64,000 bases of DNA from Cloeon dipterum (GCF_949628265.1 NC_088787.1:30370501-30434500); one strand, 5' to 3'; positions 48,312-62,268 are shown, counted from the stretch's first letter. The notes: generated by a model from the letters alone, not told the origin. Program-made: numbers and translations.

Positions 48312-51300
48312 CCTTGCGCTCCCCCACTCTGCGTCGGCCGGCTCGCTCGCCGCCGCCGCCGCCGCCACCGTCACAGCTCTTGGGACGCGCGCTCGCCCTC
48401 CTCGCCGGCCCTCGGCCGGGGGTGGACGGTGGTGCCCGTGACGTAAAAGCAACCCGCCTACGCGGCTTTATTGGATTTGTTCAGTGATTCAATGCGCGGG
48501 CGAGGGGAAACCGAAAATAAAACTCAACGAAACAAAGAATCACACTATTTTTCTCCCCATCACGCCACCCGACGCAGAGTGTGCGAAAATTCGGCCTATT
48601 TCTGCCACGGCTTGTTTGTTTGGGTCGGCCAAGACGTGCCGCGTGCGAATCTGTTGGACGACCCCCTAAAATTAGCAACAAAGCCACGTTTGCATCTCCG
48701 CACAGCGCCGGCGGGACGCGCGCGTGCCGCGTGATTTTCAATTTAGCGGCGCGGCGCCTTTTGTTTATACGCGAAAAAGCGGCCGGTAAAAATCATAAAT
48801 TAATCCGCGTGTGACGCAAAAGTGAGTTTTCCGTGGTTGCTACGTGCTCGCTTGGGCGATGCCAAGGGCTGCTGCAAGCCCACTTTGTTCTCCGGTGCAC
48901 AAAACGAGTGCTCAGTCATTACGGAAACGAATTTCAGCTTATTTCTTTCAGTCAGTCGCGACTGAATTAGTCGCGGTGGCTGCGAGATCTCGTTCTTTTT
49001 GCCTTTTCTTTGCGTTTTCCAAGATCTTCTCAAACGTTTCACAATTAGCGCTCATTTTCCTTATCTGTGTCGAATGTTGCTCGATTCTTGAACGATTTTG
49101 ACTCTATCAACTGGGCACCCGAAAAAGGCTGCATTGTCAAGATTAACCTTGCAATCTGTTCCAATTATTGCGTTTCTTTGTTGACTCAATATAGTTGACA
49201 ATCGGACGATCCGACGAGATAAACCGCAGGTGCATTACAAAACGCATTTAGATAGACCTGCATTTGATCCTTCCGGCCGAATGAGAACCGCAGCAAGGTC
49301 GGCTAATATTGATGCAGGAAGATTGCGCCGCGATGTTCTCTTTAAAATCGGTAAACAAATTTTAGCCACTCCACTTCAAGTAAACAAAATAACAAACCGC
49401 ACATTATTTATTTCTTTGCCACTCGAATTTTAGTAAACAATTTTTCGTGGCGTCGCCCCAATTTTCGCGTCTTATTACCTATAGTTTTGACATAACGCGA
49501 TCAGAGCTCGCGGTGGCCAGAACATGTCCTTATATGGCCGTGCAGTGCGAGCTGCATAATGCGCACCAGCAATTAGGGGTGCCTTCAAAGGCTTGCAAGC
49601 CCCGCAAGTTCTCTAGCTTTCCTCATACCACCTCGCGGATGATGACAGGAATTACATTATACACGTCGCTGCCGGCCCGTCCGACTAAAGCCGGTGTGTT
49701 GCTATGCCTCGACAAAAAATTCAGCCGAACAGGTCGATGAGCCTGGGTGCACTTGTGTGATTGCGAGCTTCAGAAATCAAACCGTTCGAGTCAGACCACA
49801 TTGCTAACACTGGGAGGGCATTTTGCTAATTAGATTGTCACTGTTTCGTTTACACGTAACTTACATGATGAAGCTTTGCCTCAATAGTGTGAATGGATAG
49901 AACAGGTCATGGTAATTTTTCTATTATGCCTCAAGTTTATAAAAACGCTGTTATTCGCGCATCATCATCATACCAAAAATGCAATTTTGTTTTATGGATA
50001 CTACATAATATATCTGTCTCTAACAATAAAATCGTTACAAGCTTTATTCTCATTGAATAGCGTCGATGGATCGACAAAGGAAATCCCAATTTTTATTAAA
50101 TATCACCTAATTATAATTAAATATTCTCATTGAGTCCAAATTGCTGTGTTGGATAAGGATCGCCTCAAACACATGATGAATCAATCAGATGCTATTTATA
50201 TTTAAAACGTAGTTTTTTTTATTTATTTTGATGCCGATATTTATAAATAATTGAAACAATATAAGTATATTATTTTGGTTTGTGCCATCTGCACAGCCAA
50301 AGCGTGAAACCCGATAAAGATGGTCTGTACCATCATCAGAGCTATTAACAACTTGATAATCAACTAATAATTTTTCATTTTGCATAAAATTAGTGGTGTG
50401 TTAAGGAACAAAACATATTTTAAGCTAATAGATACTTACAAATAATGAAAGCTATAATACAAACGAAAAAACAATTTAATATAATTATTAAACTCGTGTT
50501 GTGCACATAACAGACAAAGGTGCAAAAGAATACAAAGTTGGTGACTTAAGATAGAGATCACAGTCTGGGTATGAAGGAAATTAATTCGGCTATCTTATTC
50601 CCTCGATTTTAAACCCAACAAATCTAACGGATCTGACATAATGCATAATGAGAGTTTTTGTCATCCGTTTCCACTTTGCCTGTTAGATAATCCCAATAAT
50701 ATCATCAGACCTAGTCAGCATGGGAAGTTTGCGGAAAATTGCATCATAATATGCCTTTCATTTATTAATAGTTGTGATTTTCATCAATCATTTTCACGGA
50801 ACTGACCGGCGCGAATTTTGGTTCGTGACGTGTGTGCGAACTCAACGACCGCAGACGCGGAAAACACAGTTATTTAACATAAATGTAGTGCCAAGCGCAA
50901 AGTAAAGCACGCGCACCCGAAAGGAGCAAGTTGCTGGGTGGAGCAGCAGAATGAGTGAGAGTGGTTTGCCGGAAGGAACCGCGGGCGCACAACGCCGGTC
51001 GCTCTTGACCCAATTGGCGAGGCCGAACGCCGGTCTGGCCGCCCGAGCCTGTTTTTTGAGCTCTCCGCTCTGCTCGATAATTTGTTTTCAACCGAAAAAC
51101 TGCGAAAAGGGATCTGCAAAGTGGCCTCGGGAGTTGCTTCGGCAAAGGAGCGGTTGGCAATGACAACGCCAACCACCTCCCCAGGAGAGGAAGGAAGTCT
51201 CCGACGGTATTTTTCTCTCTCGCAGCCCAGCGCAACGTGGCCTTAAACGCCATAAGACTACACATGCAAACCCGATCCGCCGGCTCTAGACCTTGGACGC

Positions 51301-51993
51301 TCAGGTTCACGTCTGCAGGTTAATCCTCTGGCTGCTGCATCTCTCTGCGAATTCGCAGCCGACCTCGCTCTTGATGCAGATCTCGTTGCTATTGTTGCAG
51401 ATGGCGAAATTCGATAATTTTGCCTGCCCGCGTGTGCTCGCACTTCATTAGCTCCCCAAGGTGCACACTTTTTTGCGGCAGATAAAACGAGGCGTTGGCT
51501 GCTGACAATGTGCGTGAAACATTATCCTCAATTTTTGTCAGATAATGTACTTTGGCTGACCTCTAGTCTGCTCCTTGCGTCATGGGCGTCAACTTTTCCT
51601 ATAGCAATAAGCAGTATATTGAAAAAGCAGCTCTGTTCTTGAACTTCCCCCAAAAGAAACCATCTCAATATTAAGGCCATCTCGAAATTCCGGCTATTCT
51701 CTCTGAAGATTATCTAACGCACTTTTTGCGTCATATAAAACATTGGAATGTGGTACAATTTCATAACATTTTTTTAAATTTTTATTTAATCTATCTAAAT
51801 AATAAGATAGATCTGCAGGTGAATTAAGTTCAATTCATTTTTATTTCTTCACATTTGGGAAAAATAAGGTCTATAATATGATATAATTTATGATTTTTAC
51901 TAGTCTGGGCTCACTTCGGCTTTGTCCACCAGGGTAGGGTTTTATAGTCACTTGTTTTCCTTAAGTTTTGCCCCTTCTTACATGATTGATTTA

Positions 51994-52025
51994 TTTATGA
52001 CAAAGTGTGAGAATGAACATCCAAT
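51994..52025 (+). repeat. 32-bp dispersed repeat, copy 1
   Basis: This segment (core CAAAGTGTGAGAAT) matches 62365-62396 at 30 of 32 positions in the same orientation. Flanks are not clearly alike, so it may be the conserved core of an old interspersed element. Confidence 0.6.
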
Positions 52026-53848
52026 ATTAATTCAATTTGTCTTTACTGAAACTCATAATTATTAAATTTGCTTCTAATCTAGCCATTCGCCACAATATAG
52101 CCTTTACAAAATCATCATTAAAAGCCACATCCCAGCATAAAAAACCTTTTGCATATTTCTTTCTAAATTAATAATTTCATTTTAAATATTGATTTCCACT
52201 ATGAAAAATATGTGAATGGATTAGGGACCCATGAAAGGGCGCATTCCGGAATCACTTGTTGCATTTGGAGCACGGAAAGGGAGAGTTTCTGACAGCAACA
52301 CTTCAGCATAAAGCTGCACTGAGAACCTTACGAGTCATGTACGTGTGATCGTATGATGTGACTTCAGAGCACTTTGTTGGCTTGCTTGTGTAAATCTAGC
52401 TGACCTGCAGAATATATCACTTTCCCCGCTTTTTATTCATGTTGGTTACATATACGGAGAATAAACCATTATTCAACGACTTCTATAGCATCAAAATTAA
52501 AAATATATAGCAATTTTTCATCGAACGTTTACCTTCGTATTATGCTTATTTTCTCACGGCAGACTTAAACTCTTCTTTTCAAGTGCTGTCCTACGGCAGC
52601 ATGTTTAATTTCAGGAAGATCGTCTTATTGAAATTTAAAAAGTAGAGAGACAGACTTCACCATTTAAAAATCGCAAATAATTTGCAGCAAAATTTACCGA
52701 CGAATTTCAAAGCTTTCGCCAGGTTGCCTTTAAAACTTGTTAGAAATTTGGCTCCAAAGTTTGCATTCTAATATAGCGGCGAGCACTGTCTACCTATTGA
52801 AAAAAAGGTCTTTTGCCAGGAAAAAAATTAAGACGAGCAGTCAAAATCAAGAAAAAATGTAAATTTAATTTACTACTTTCATCCGTTGTTTAAAGTAGAG
52901 TAATTTAATAAAAATTGGCTGTTACATAAATGCAGTCGGAGAAGGTCCTCTACAATTTAAATATTCTGCTGGTTTTTAATCAAAATTATTCCGGTTTCCC
53001 TTTTGACCTTGCACGAGAATTATATAGACCTCATTTGAAAAAGTGACCTCGTTAAACACGAATTTTGTGGGAGAGCGTGCAGGTTGACAAGCTGCTCTCC
53101 GCAGGGTCGGTCTCGATCAATATCGACCACTTCTTTTTATTCCCGGCTGCCCTTTACTTTGCTTCGCCGCGACAGACCACTTCCTGCAGCCGCAGCAGAT
53201 CGTTTGCTATTGTTGTTGTCATTCTTACTACTGTTACCTCACGATCGCGCGGCGTTTAATTGGCGAACCCTGGCACGAGCGTTTCAAGTTGAAGGTTGCA
53301 CGGCCCAAAATAACGCGTAGTTGGCCCACAAGCTAATTATTGTCACGGCGCGCTCAATCGCGAGCAACCTATTGATTAGCTCCGCCGTATCTGTCTCGAT
53401 CGACGAATATATATCACCAATTCTTCCTCTTAGAAAAAAGCACTCGATACTAGTTACCACTGGGTTTTCCTCTTTCTCTTGGAGAATGTAATTTGCGTCA
53501 ATCAAAAATCGATTAACTTTTGAGTCATCCCTGCTGATGATATCATTTGGTGTTCAGCATAATTCTAAATTTTGCGAGTGAAATAAATAGCAGATCTGAT
53601 TCTTGGGTTCGAAATTTTGATAAGAAATTAATATTTTCATATTTTTGCACCTGTTGCCAATAACCTCCTACAAACTGCATATCCGTAATTTTAGCACTGG
53701 AAATAGTAATTATTAAATTCAGTCGGCAGTTTTCTTATGAGCATGTAATAGCTTTGAGTGAGTTTTCATATTCAAACTTTATTTATTTTATGGCATAGTC
53801 ATACATGATGTAATTCTTCTCCAAAATGCAAGCTATCCATTTATAAAT

Positions 53849-53864
53849 ACACACACACACACAC
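53849..53864. repeat. (AC)n microsatellite
   Basis: Eight AC units, in the 3' flank of the possible minus-strand exon at 53892-54125. Confidence 0.85.
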
Positions 53865-53891
53865 GATACTAGGTTATACATTATCAAAAAA

Positions 53892-54125
53892 TTAATTACA
53901 AAAATAAATATCAAGCGATACTACATTTTTGACGTAAGTCAAATATGTATCAACATCATCAAATTTCAGTTGATAAACAAACTTGTGCAGCGCTTCTGTG
54001 AACTCTTTATACCTAGGCTCTAGGCGAAGCGGAATTGGTAAAGTATTGTAACAATGTGTTGCAAATTGGAATAATGAATGCACTTTTAGTAGGTTGGTTA
54101 TGATCGTCCACTGCACGTGAAACAT
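53892..54125 (-). CDS. Possible terminal exon of an unrecognised gene
   Basis: On the minus strand a good acceptor (pyrimidine-rich, ending CCAATTGCAG) is followed by 77 open codons and a stop. Minus-strand AATAAA signals lie about 110 bp further on (near 53780). The translation reads like a soluble helical protein (LRLEPRYKEFTEALHKFVYQ, LKFDDVDTYLTYVKNV) with less simple composition than the surrounding random frames. I do not recognise the family. No partner exon was found on this strand up to the end of the window, so if real it would be the last exon of a gene with a long intron. It may also be a chance frame. Confidence 0.25.
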   Translation of the reverse strand: MFHVQWTIITNLLKVHSLFQFATHCYNTLPIPLRLEPRYKEFTEALHKFVYQLKFDDVDTYLTYVKNVVSLDIYFCN

Positions 54126-54391
54126 CTGCAATTGGAAACAATAGAAAATGAACTTATCCCATAATTTTTAAAATCGAGATCAGTCCAGGGTGACTTTTAT
54201 AATGGAAACAAGCATTTCTTATTCAGTAAAAACTGCAGTTTATTATGAATGTTTTCCAGGGTGTTATGCGGAGCACTTTCGTAAAGGTGACGGAATGGAA
54301 TACATTATCCTTTGTATTTTTAGTGCATTTTTGCATTTTCTGTTCAAGTAAAGATATGTTCTGTGGCCTTTCAATTGATAGTCATTTATGT

Positions 54392-54440
54392 AGAGGTCTC
54401 AGTAGCCGCATGATGTTAGGCAGCGACTGGCGCAGCTGAC
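54392..54440. mobile_element. Fragment of the foldback family, copy C
   Basis: AGAGGTCTCAGTAGCCGCATG followed by CTGGCGCAGCTGAC repeats the terminal and subterminal motifs of the elements at 12171 and 26911. Only one end is clear, so the copy is probably truncated. Confidence 0.4.
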
Positions 54441-57400
54441 AAATTTAAAATGTTTGGTAGTATACATACTCAACGGCCCGATGGTTCGATTTGTTCGACT
54501 TTTTTACCGGCGGAAGGCATTTATTTGTTTTTTTATTTATTCACACAGCCATTTTGTGACACACACAACTAATTGCGAGTCTAACTGATCATGGCATAGC
54601 ATGCGCTAAATTAAATTTCAGGTGGGAACTGCACATTTTTAACTTTTTTGAAGAGCTGACTAGCAGAGGAAGGGTGTGTATGGGTTCCCTTGTAGAATGA
54701 AAGTGCGGTTTTATTTCTTTACTGTTATACCTATATCGTAAACTTCTGCCCGTGCAAGTCAAATTAATGAGTGCATGTTTGCTAAGAACTAATCGTTAAA
54801 CTATAACCAAAAAACATTTTCAATGCCAAAAAAATGTTGTAATTATACAGTTGACCTATTGAATAACCGCGCGGTGACGGCGATCGAACAACAGGAATTT
54901 TCAAGTGGGCCCTCGCACAAGTTCAAATTAATTAAGTCGCGTGAGCGAGGTGCGAGTATTTCCGCGTGATTGCGATAAACGCCGCGGTTCCCGCGAGCGA
55001 AAAGGCAGGAATAGCAACTAGGCGCAGCGCGCGGTGCGAAGGTTGCACTCTTTGCCAGCGCTAAGGTCAAGACTCAGGTGGCAATCTTTCCGGTCGTCCC
55101 CGCGATATGGGATGATATTTATCTGGTTCGTTGACTGTCACACGAACACAAAGTGGAGGAAGAACGAGCAGTGCAGCACTTCATAAATATATATGCACAT
55201 ATACTGCGGGTTTGCAAGCGTGCCGGCGCTGTTTGTGAGTAAATCAGCAGCGTGCTCTCGGTATTCTATACGCACTGGGAGCCTTATATTTATTTGCCCT
55301 CGGTGCTTCTTCGAGCGTGGCGTAATTATTACTGCAACGACCAGTGTTTTGCTGTGAATCGTGTATCGCACACTTCCGCTTCTTGCTGTGCGCTTATGCA
55401 TCTGATCCTTTATGCATGCGCACAAACCACACTTGCCTTGGATACGTAGAATAAAGTGGAAATGCCACAGAATGAGCAACTAATCAATATTTGTGCTATT
55501 CATATATTATTCTCTGCTAGCGTTCTTTGATGAAAGTTTTATCGTTGGCGTTGGAAATTTTTACAAAACAAATTTTAGAATATATATAAATGCGTATAAG
55601 ATATTTTACAATTTTTCACGGGAAAACGATAGATTTCAGACATCATTTGATTTTTTGCTACAAATTAGGACTTCTTTCACATTTTTTAAGAATCTTGTCA
55701 TGGTAAATTAGCCTCAATTAGCTCCTTGAAAGACTAAAATTTATATGAAGGATCATCTAATATTTTGCTAAGATAAACTGATGTTTGAGAAACATAATTG
55801 TTCTGCCATTATTTATTGTTAGTATCATATAACGATTGAGTCAGTCTTTTGGTCCAAATTATTCTGCATACAAGAAGTGTCATTTAATATTAAACCATAA
55901 TTTTACAGTTCAAAAATATGTTTTAGTTTTAGTTTTCAAAGCTCAGAAAAAACAGCCGATTGATTGCAAAATGATTTACTAGCAATTTCTTGCACAGTCA
56001 TTTGCTTAAAATTATTGCATGAAAAAACTAGTTTTTTAATACTTTAACCACACACGTACTACTTCACTTGTGAGGAAAAACGCCAAAACAGCAACTATTG
56101 ACACACTTATATTTAAATTAAATTCATTTCATACGGGCAAATTGACTGAAGCATTAAATATTCTTCAATAAAATCGCTTCAAATTGCTGCGGAGAAGGAT
56201 ACGGGTATCTAAAATTCGACAAGGACACAGAAATGAATCTGCTGCGCATCCCTAACCATATCAAGGTTATTCCGAACAAAAAAAATATCCTCTGCAAGCA
56301 TAGAGAAACAGCCCAACGGAAATTCTGAATGAATAATCTTTTTTATTGTGGTGCCGCATTTTGCACGTGTCTCCGGCGTGCCCAACTGAACACACTGCGT
56401 GTTTTTCGCTAACCTTCTTCCGCCGAAAATGCATCTCGCCGTGTTTACTTCCTCACACGTGTGCATCTTGGCTGGGAGAAAAAGCGCCCACTCATTTTCG
56501 TCTTGTTTTTCAACCTTCCGACCACACAACATTGTTTGCTGCCGATTTGGCCTAATCCATGGAGCAGAAAATCACACGCTCCACGACATGAGCACGTGGG
56601 GATCTCTTGTTGGTAAACAAAGTCTGGTTCACGCTGTAGGCAGCACACTATAAAATTAAATGTCACTTTAAAGCTTGTTTAGATTGGAAAAAACAGGGGT
56701 GCGGATTCATTTGTTTGCTTCCTGGAAGGAGGAAATAGAAAGCAAGCGGCTGTTTGTTTGTGTTTATCACTCATATTTATGCAGAAGCAATACATGCAAA
56801 CTGCAGTTCATGGATGCACCTTGAAAGCGATCGTCCACTCCTCACCGTTTCCTGCAAACCTTCGCCTCATCAAATAACCTGATCTAGCAAAGACGGCAAA
56901 TGCGTAAACACACAGGCTTCATAAACATTTATTCCAATAACAAATTATCTCACAGTGAATACATTGTTATTATTCAGTCCATAACAGCTAATTTGCATTA
57001 CTAAAAATAGTATTGAATTTCATGAATTAAAAATTAAAGAAATTCTCACTTGTGGTAGGTTTCATTTTAAGACAGATTCTAACAATTAAACATCGACCAA
57101 TAATGTTTTTTTATTGTTCACGATTAAAACATTACGACCACAATAAATATTATCATTGAAAATAATCAAAAGCAAAAAATGATTAGAAGAAACTACATGG
57201 ACCCACTAAACAAATCATTGAGTCGACGTTGTTACGTCACTGCCACCTCGTTGAAACCAAACCAGTTTTTTTCTTTGATCTCTCTATTTTTGAGCCAGCT
57301 TCGACGCCAAACCTAATTGAGAGTCTAAAATTAAATAAGCTCTTTTGAATTCAACGAAGAAGAAGAAGAACATTTTTTTTCAATTTTTAATGAAAAATAT

Positions 57401-60400
57401 AATTTGAAAATCTTTGATATAAAAAGACTTCCTCGCCAATGATAATTTGGCCTCATATCTGTTGTGCTCTCCCTGGCCAAAACTGTTTGATAAAATTAAA
57501 CAGCTTCACCGGGGAACAATTTTTAAATGCGATTCTGTAAACCAAATGCTCACTCTTGTTCCCCGCAATGAACAGGAGAGCGTCTCTAAAAACTTAATGC
57601 GCGTGCATAATTGAAATGTACAGTTGTTCGTAAAATAGTTGCACGGTTTTGCACATAAGAAAAAAATGATAGGATAGTTGAAGTCTAGAGATTTCTATTA
57701 TACACATACGGATTTATTTGATCCATTTCATTTTATCGGCTCTGAAGTGTGGCCATGAAAAGTGCGTTACAGCATTCTTTATCTGACATATTAGAAGCCA
57801 TTTTCGAGCCCATAATATAGTAACTCTAGGGCTGGGCAAAAATATGCCACCTTGCTTACACAGTTCATAAATATCTAGATAAAAAATATCACGTTATGGC
57901 AAGTAGCGAAGCCTATATTTTCATTCAATAGTAAAAGGATTTGTCCAGAATCGTATTAAGAAAGTTGCACAATGAACAATGAATGTCAGTCTTCTCTGTG
58001 CGAATTGTGCAATTTTAAAAAGATGTAATACTTCTTGCTCTCACAGCAACTACTTTTGATCTCAGTCAGTCAGCCCAATGATAAAAATCGCATTATGCAA
58101 AGTTTTCTCGTCTCTCCGCAGCATTGAAGTGTCAGTTTGTAAGCAGCGTTATGAGTTATTCTCAAATCATCACACTCGCATAACATGTTAGGTCTATTTA
58201 TCATTATTAAAATGGCTAACAAGGAAACTGCCGCAGGTAAAATATTATGAGCAAGAAGTAAACTCTTCAACTATTTATCAGGTCCTTGCAACAGTTAAAT
58301 ATTGAATTTCAGGATTCGCCAAATCTCTCGAAAAATCAAAAGGTTTATCAATGATTTTTTGCTTGATTTGGATTTCTATCGTTGCGATATATCCAACTTA
58401 CAACTATGTATATAGGTATCAATACGATAAATGCCATTGAAAGCAGATGCTTTTGTTAATAACATAATTTAAGAGTTGAAATTAAATTCAGATTCCCTCG
58501 GTGCATGGCAAGCTTTATTTTTTGTAGGTTAACGGACAAATCAACAGCTCACTATGCAAACAATATAAAAAATTGAGGTCGTGATACATTTAGGTGTACA
58601 AATTGTTTTCGAACAGTAGACACCCACTTGTTAAAAGACTGTGCATACCGGCAGAATGGCAAGTTCAGTGTAACCTCTCTTCCGTAAAGCTAATCTACAA
58701 TCCAGTTTGTTGATCGTTCCTGAACAGCAACGGGAACTCAAATTGAAGTGAATGCTTATTTTACAAGAAATGCCAATCATGGTGCAGTGTGCAGACTGTG
58801 TCAGGCTGCAGAGCGTGATTTCAGTCAGTTTACCGCAAATCCTGCCACTGCTGCGAGCGAAAAAAAGGGAAAAAGGTGACGCGAGACAATGGAGAAACGG
58901 CCGGGAGAAGAAGTGCCGAGTGTGCGGAAACACTACTTCCACCAGGCTCGCGAGCATGTGTGTGTGTTGGCGGGTATAAGGTTGGCGCGCTGTAAATTAT
59001 CCGTCAGCAGGGTCACAGAATCCTTCAAGGCGAATCGCCGCCGCCATCTGAGGGTATTGTAACCTGAGAGTGAGTGGAAATAACGCACTGCACTGCTTCG
59101 CACTTTCTGCTCGCTATATTTCTATCGGCGAACGAGACCTTGCCGCGCAGAAAATAAATGCACTACACACCCTGCGTTGCGAGCGCATCCATCGCATTGT
59201 ACATACGCGTGTAATTACTCCATATATGACTTTTTGTTTGATTGAACTGTAATGGTGATTATACGACGTAAAACGACCGCGAGCAACGACCCCCGCGGAT
59301 TGAGATTGGAAGCTGATCCGCAGTACACATGCATTTTTTCCAATTCCGCGCACATTGCTGCATCAAGTGCGCGGAGTCCAGTTACTGACAGTTGGAATTG
59401 AATTGCGGATTCACGTGCAAGTAATATTATTTGTATGTACTAAGAAAAATGTTTTTACCCTGTGGGTTTGCTGGAATCCGCATGTGTAATAATCGTGTTG
59501 GTCAATTAAACAAGTACTTTTTCTGTTTAAAGAAATACATTTAACTGGCACACGGAGGAAAGTAATGCTCTTACTTTTTCTACATTTTGCTACTTTGCAT
59601 GCCAGGAAAATAAAAGGCCAACCACCGAGAGGTAACGGAATTTCCATAAGCTCACGTCTGCATTCAAAGATCTAATAATTATCCTAATTAGAAAAGTGGC
59701 AAATAAAGAAGTAAAATGAGCTAAACTCATCAGGATTAAATATTCCTTGTTGCAGAAAATATAATGGTAAACATTTTCTAAAAAAAGAAGATTTATGATT
59801 TGATATTTTCACTCAAGGAAGGCATTTCTGATGATGGAGAGGTTGAAATTGTATTTTATTATTCTCGACATGCTAGTCATATATTATTATGAATAGGGTG
59901 CCAGTTGGAGACAAATAAAAGTTCAACTTTCAAACAACGAGGAAAAGTCCTACTATTTACTCTAAAAAAAAACATTTAATTAAGTTTAAGAATTGATACA
60001 ACAACGAGTAATATTTGCGAAGAAATTTAATTGATCGTATTCAAGGTGCTTTTGTGAGTGAAAACACACGCATTTTAACTTTCAGAGTGCTGCTAGGAAA
60101 ATGGATAAGTAATTTCACCAAATTTGTTGGGTGTGTCAAGGTGCAAAAACGCCAAAGCTAATATGAATTTCGGTTCAAAGGTTTGTTTTTTAGAAAGGAG
60201 CGGAGAAGAAAACAAAACCTTGCTTACAAGCCGAAAACAACAAAGCCAATTTGATTCATCAATCAGAGTCATCTTCTCTTTTTTTTGTTTGTACCACGTG
60301 CTGGCAGCCTTGCCTAGAGTGAAACGAAAACCAATTTTTATTCTGTATCGCTGCAAAAAACGCAAAGGTCCGATCGATTGTTATTATGCAACTGCTGCAC

Positions 60401-62012
60401 AGGTGATTCACTCTCTTTTCCTTCAAGCTAATGCAAAAACAAGCATATCAGCTCGCGGGGATTTTTCATAATTGCACTCTTGAGCGGGAGAATAATAAAA
60501 AGAAAATCGTGCACTGCTCTTGAATGTGCGTGCAATATAGGTAAAGGTAAAAAGGAAAGAAAAAACAGATTGCCAGGGTTGGGAACTGTAGACAACATCA
60601 ATTATTTAATTGGTTTAATTTTATTTTAATCAGTATAATTGATTCTTCTTACATTTAGATTTGTGTGCGTGTTTTTAATTGATTAAATTTTGGATTAATT
60701 TTTGGACACTGACAATTATTTTCTGTCCATGATCCTTTCAAACAAAACAGTACAAAAGTCACTTTCATTTTTTAAATTTCAAGGATTTGCTTATTTTGGT
60801 GCCCGATGTGTTGATCTAAAATGAGATTGAGACAAAAACATTCCATGCAAACGAGTAAACAAACACGTGGACAGGAAATTGTAATCAGTTAAATAATAAA
60901 TATTTTTGCAGTACTTACCTTTTTCACACAAAGCATATTATTTAACGTTATATGAAGACATTGAAGGACAAAAAAGATTAGGAGCGCTTAGAGTTCACAA
61001 CCCCACGATATAATAGATTGTGGAAAATGAGCAGCTGCTTTAGATTGGCCTGAGGGCTGCTTTTGTGTTGTTTCTTTGAGACCCTTTCTTTCTGTCAGCA
61101 GCACTGAACAGTAGGTGACGCAAACAAGATCACCGTGGTGTGTTTGCAGCGACCTCGGCCCATGATCTCTGATCCTGCGACAACGATCACACCACTCTTG
61201 ATTTCGCGCCGCAAGATTTTCATGCGCTGCCGCGGACTTGAGAGATGATGCGAAGTTTGGCCGAAATTTCCTCTTCGCCTGGTTTGCGTCATCCTTAATG
61301 ACGTTTTTTGTTGTGTCGCGGCATCGGCTGATTTTCGCCCAGCCGGAATACACAGTAAAAATGAGTAATATATTATACTATACTGTTGTTGCGATATCGC
61401 GAGATGAGTATTTTATTATCACTCGCTATATACGTTGTTTTGGAGGAATGCCACTTTAAACTTTCCACTGATTACAGCGCAATTGCACGCAGCTGATTAA
61501 GTTTCTAGAAGAATGCAATTTAAAAAATCTCTTACCGGATTGATCCTGATCAAGAATTACGTGTTTTGTAAAATTTCCGATTTGGCAAGTTAAACAAACA
61601 CGGCTGACAATGAAATGCAAAATATGTACATGGAAGCGAATTGCATTCCATGGTTGGGAAAATTGCTTGAATACTCGTTTTTATGGTTTCCCTTGAATGT
61701 GCGTTTAGCACTTTTGCAAGGTTTAATGCAATAATACAAATATGTACTTCCATTTTTACACTATCAATATGTCGTATCGTTTGATCATTTACCGCATGAG
61801 TGTGAAATAGTCTTCAAATATTTAATTTTGTTGCACTCGAGATCGAGAACACTCGATTGTAACCTTATATAATGATTCTTTTTAAGAAAAACTTATTCAT
61901 ATTTATCGTATTTTAATAATGTAGGAAGAGCTTTTCTTATAATTGTATTCTTGATTTTATTATGATTATGAATTTCGATTTGTTTTTATTCGTCTTTTCC
62001 AACAATTTTAAA

Positions 62013-62107
62013 GGTGCCATTTAGAACATGTCAATGAGTATACTATAAACTGTAATTTTAGTGATTTTAGTTTAAAGTATACACATTGACATGTTCTAAA
62101 TGGCACC
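62013..62107. repeat. Near-perfect 95-bp hairpin (39-bp arms)
   Basis: The left arm 62013-62051 and right arm 62069-62107 are complementary at 37 of 39 positions around a 17-nt loop. The arms start GGTGCCATTTAGAACATGTC. On the right the end reads GGCACCCTG followed by TA, which resembles CAGGGTG-type mariner ends inserted at TA. It is either a tiny internally deleted mariner-like element or a hairpin RNA source. Confidence 0.75.
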
Positions 62108-62268
62108 CTGTAAATATTTCACCATAACAGAATACAACATTTTTTAATTTGAATTCTTGTTTTAGACCTGGTGGATATTATTCCAAAACCCAAATTTTCC
62201 CTATGTACTGAAATGTTTTCTTGAGAGGTTGACTGCATTTTTGAGAGGTTATCATGAGTAACAAGAGT

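Noticed and set aside
46676-48487. 603-codon open frame on the plus strand, antisense to LARP6, and a 391-codon second minus frame (46665-47840)
   Set aside because: Both are low-complexity Arg/Ala/Gly translations produced by extreme GC content. The La motif, RRM and SUZ-C are all in the 471-codon minus frame.
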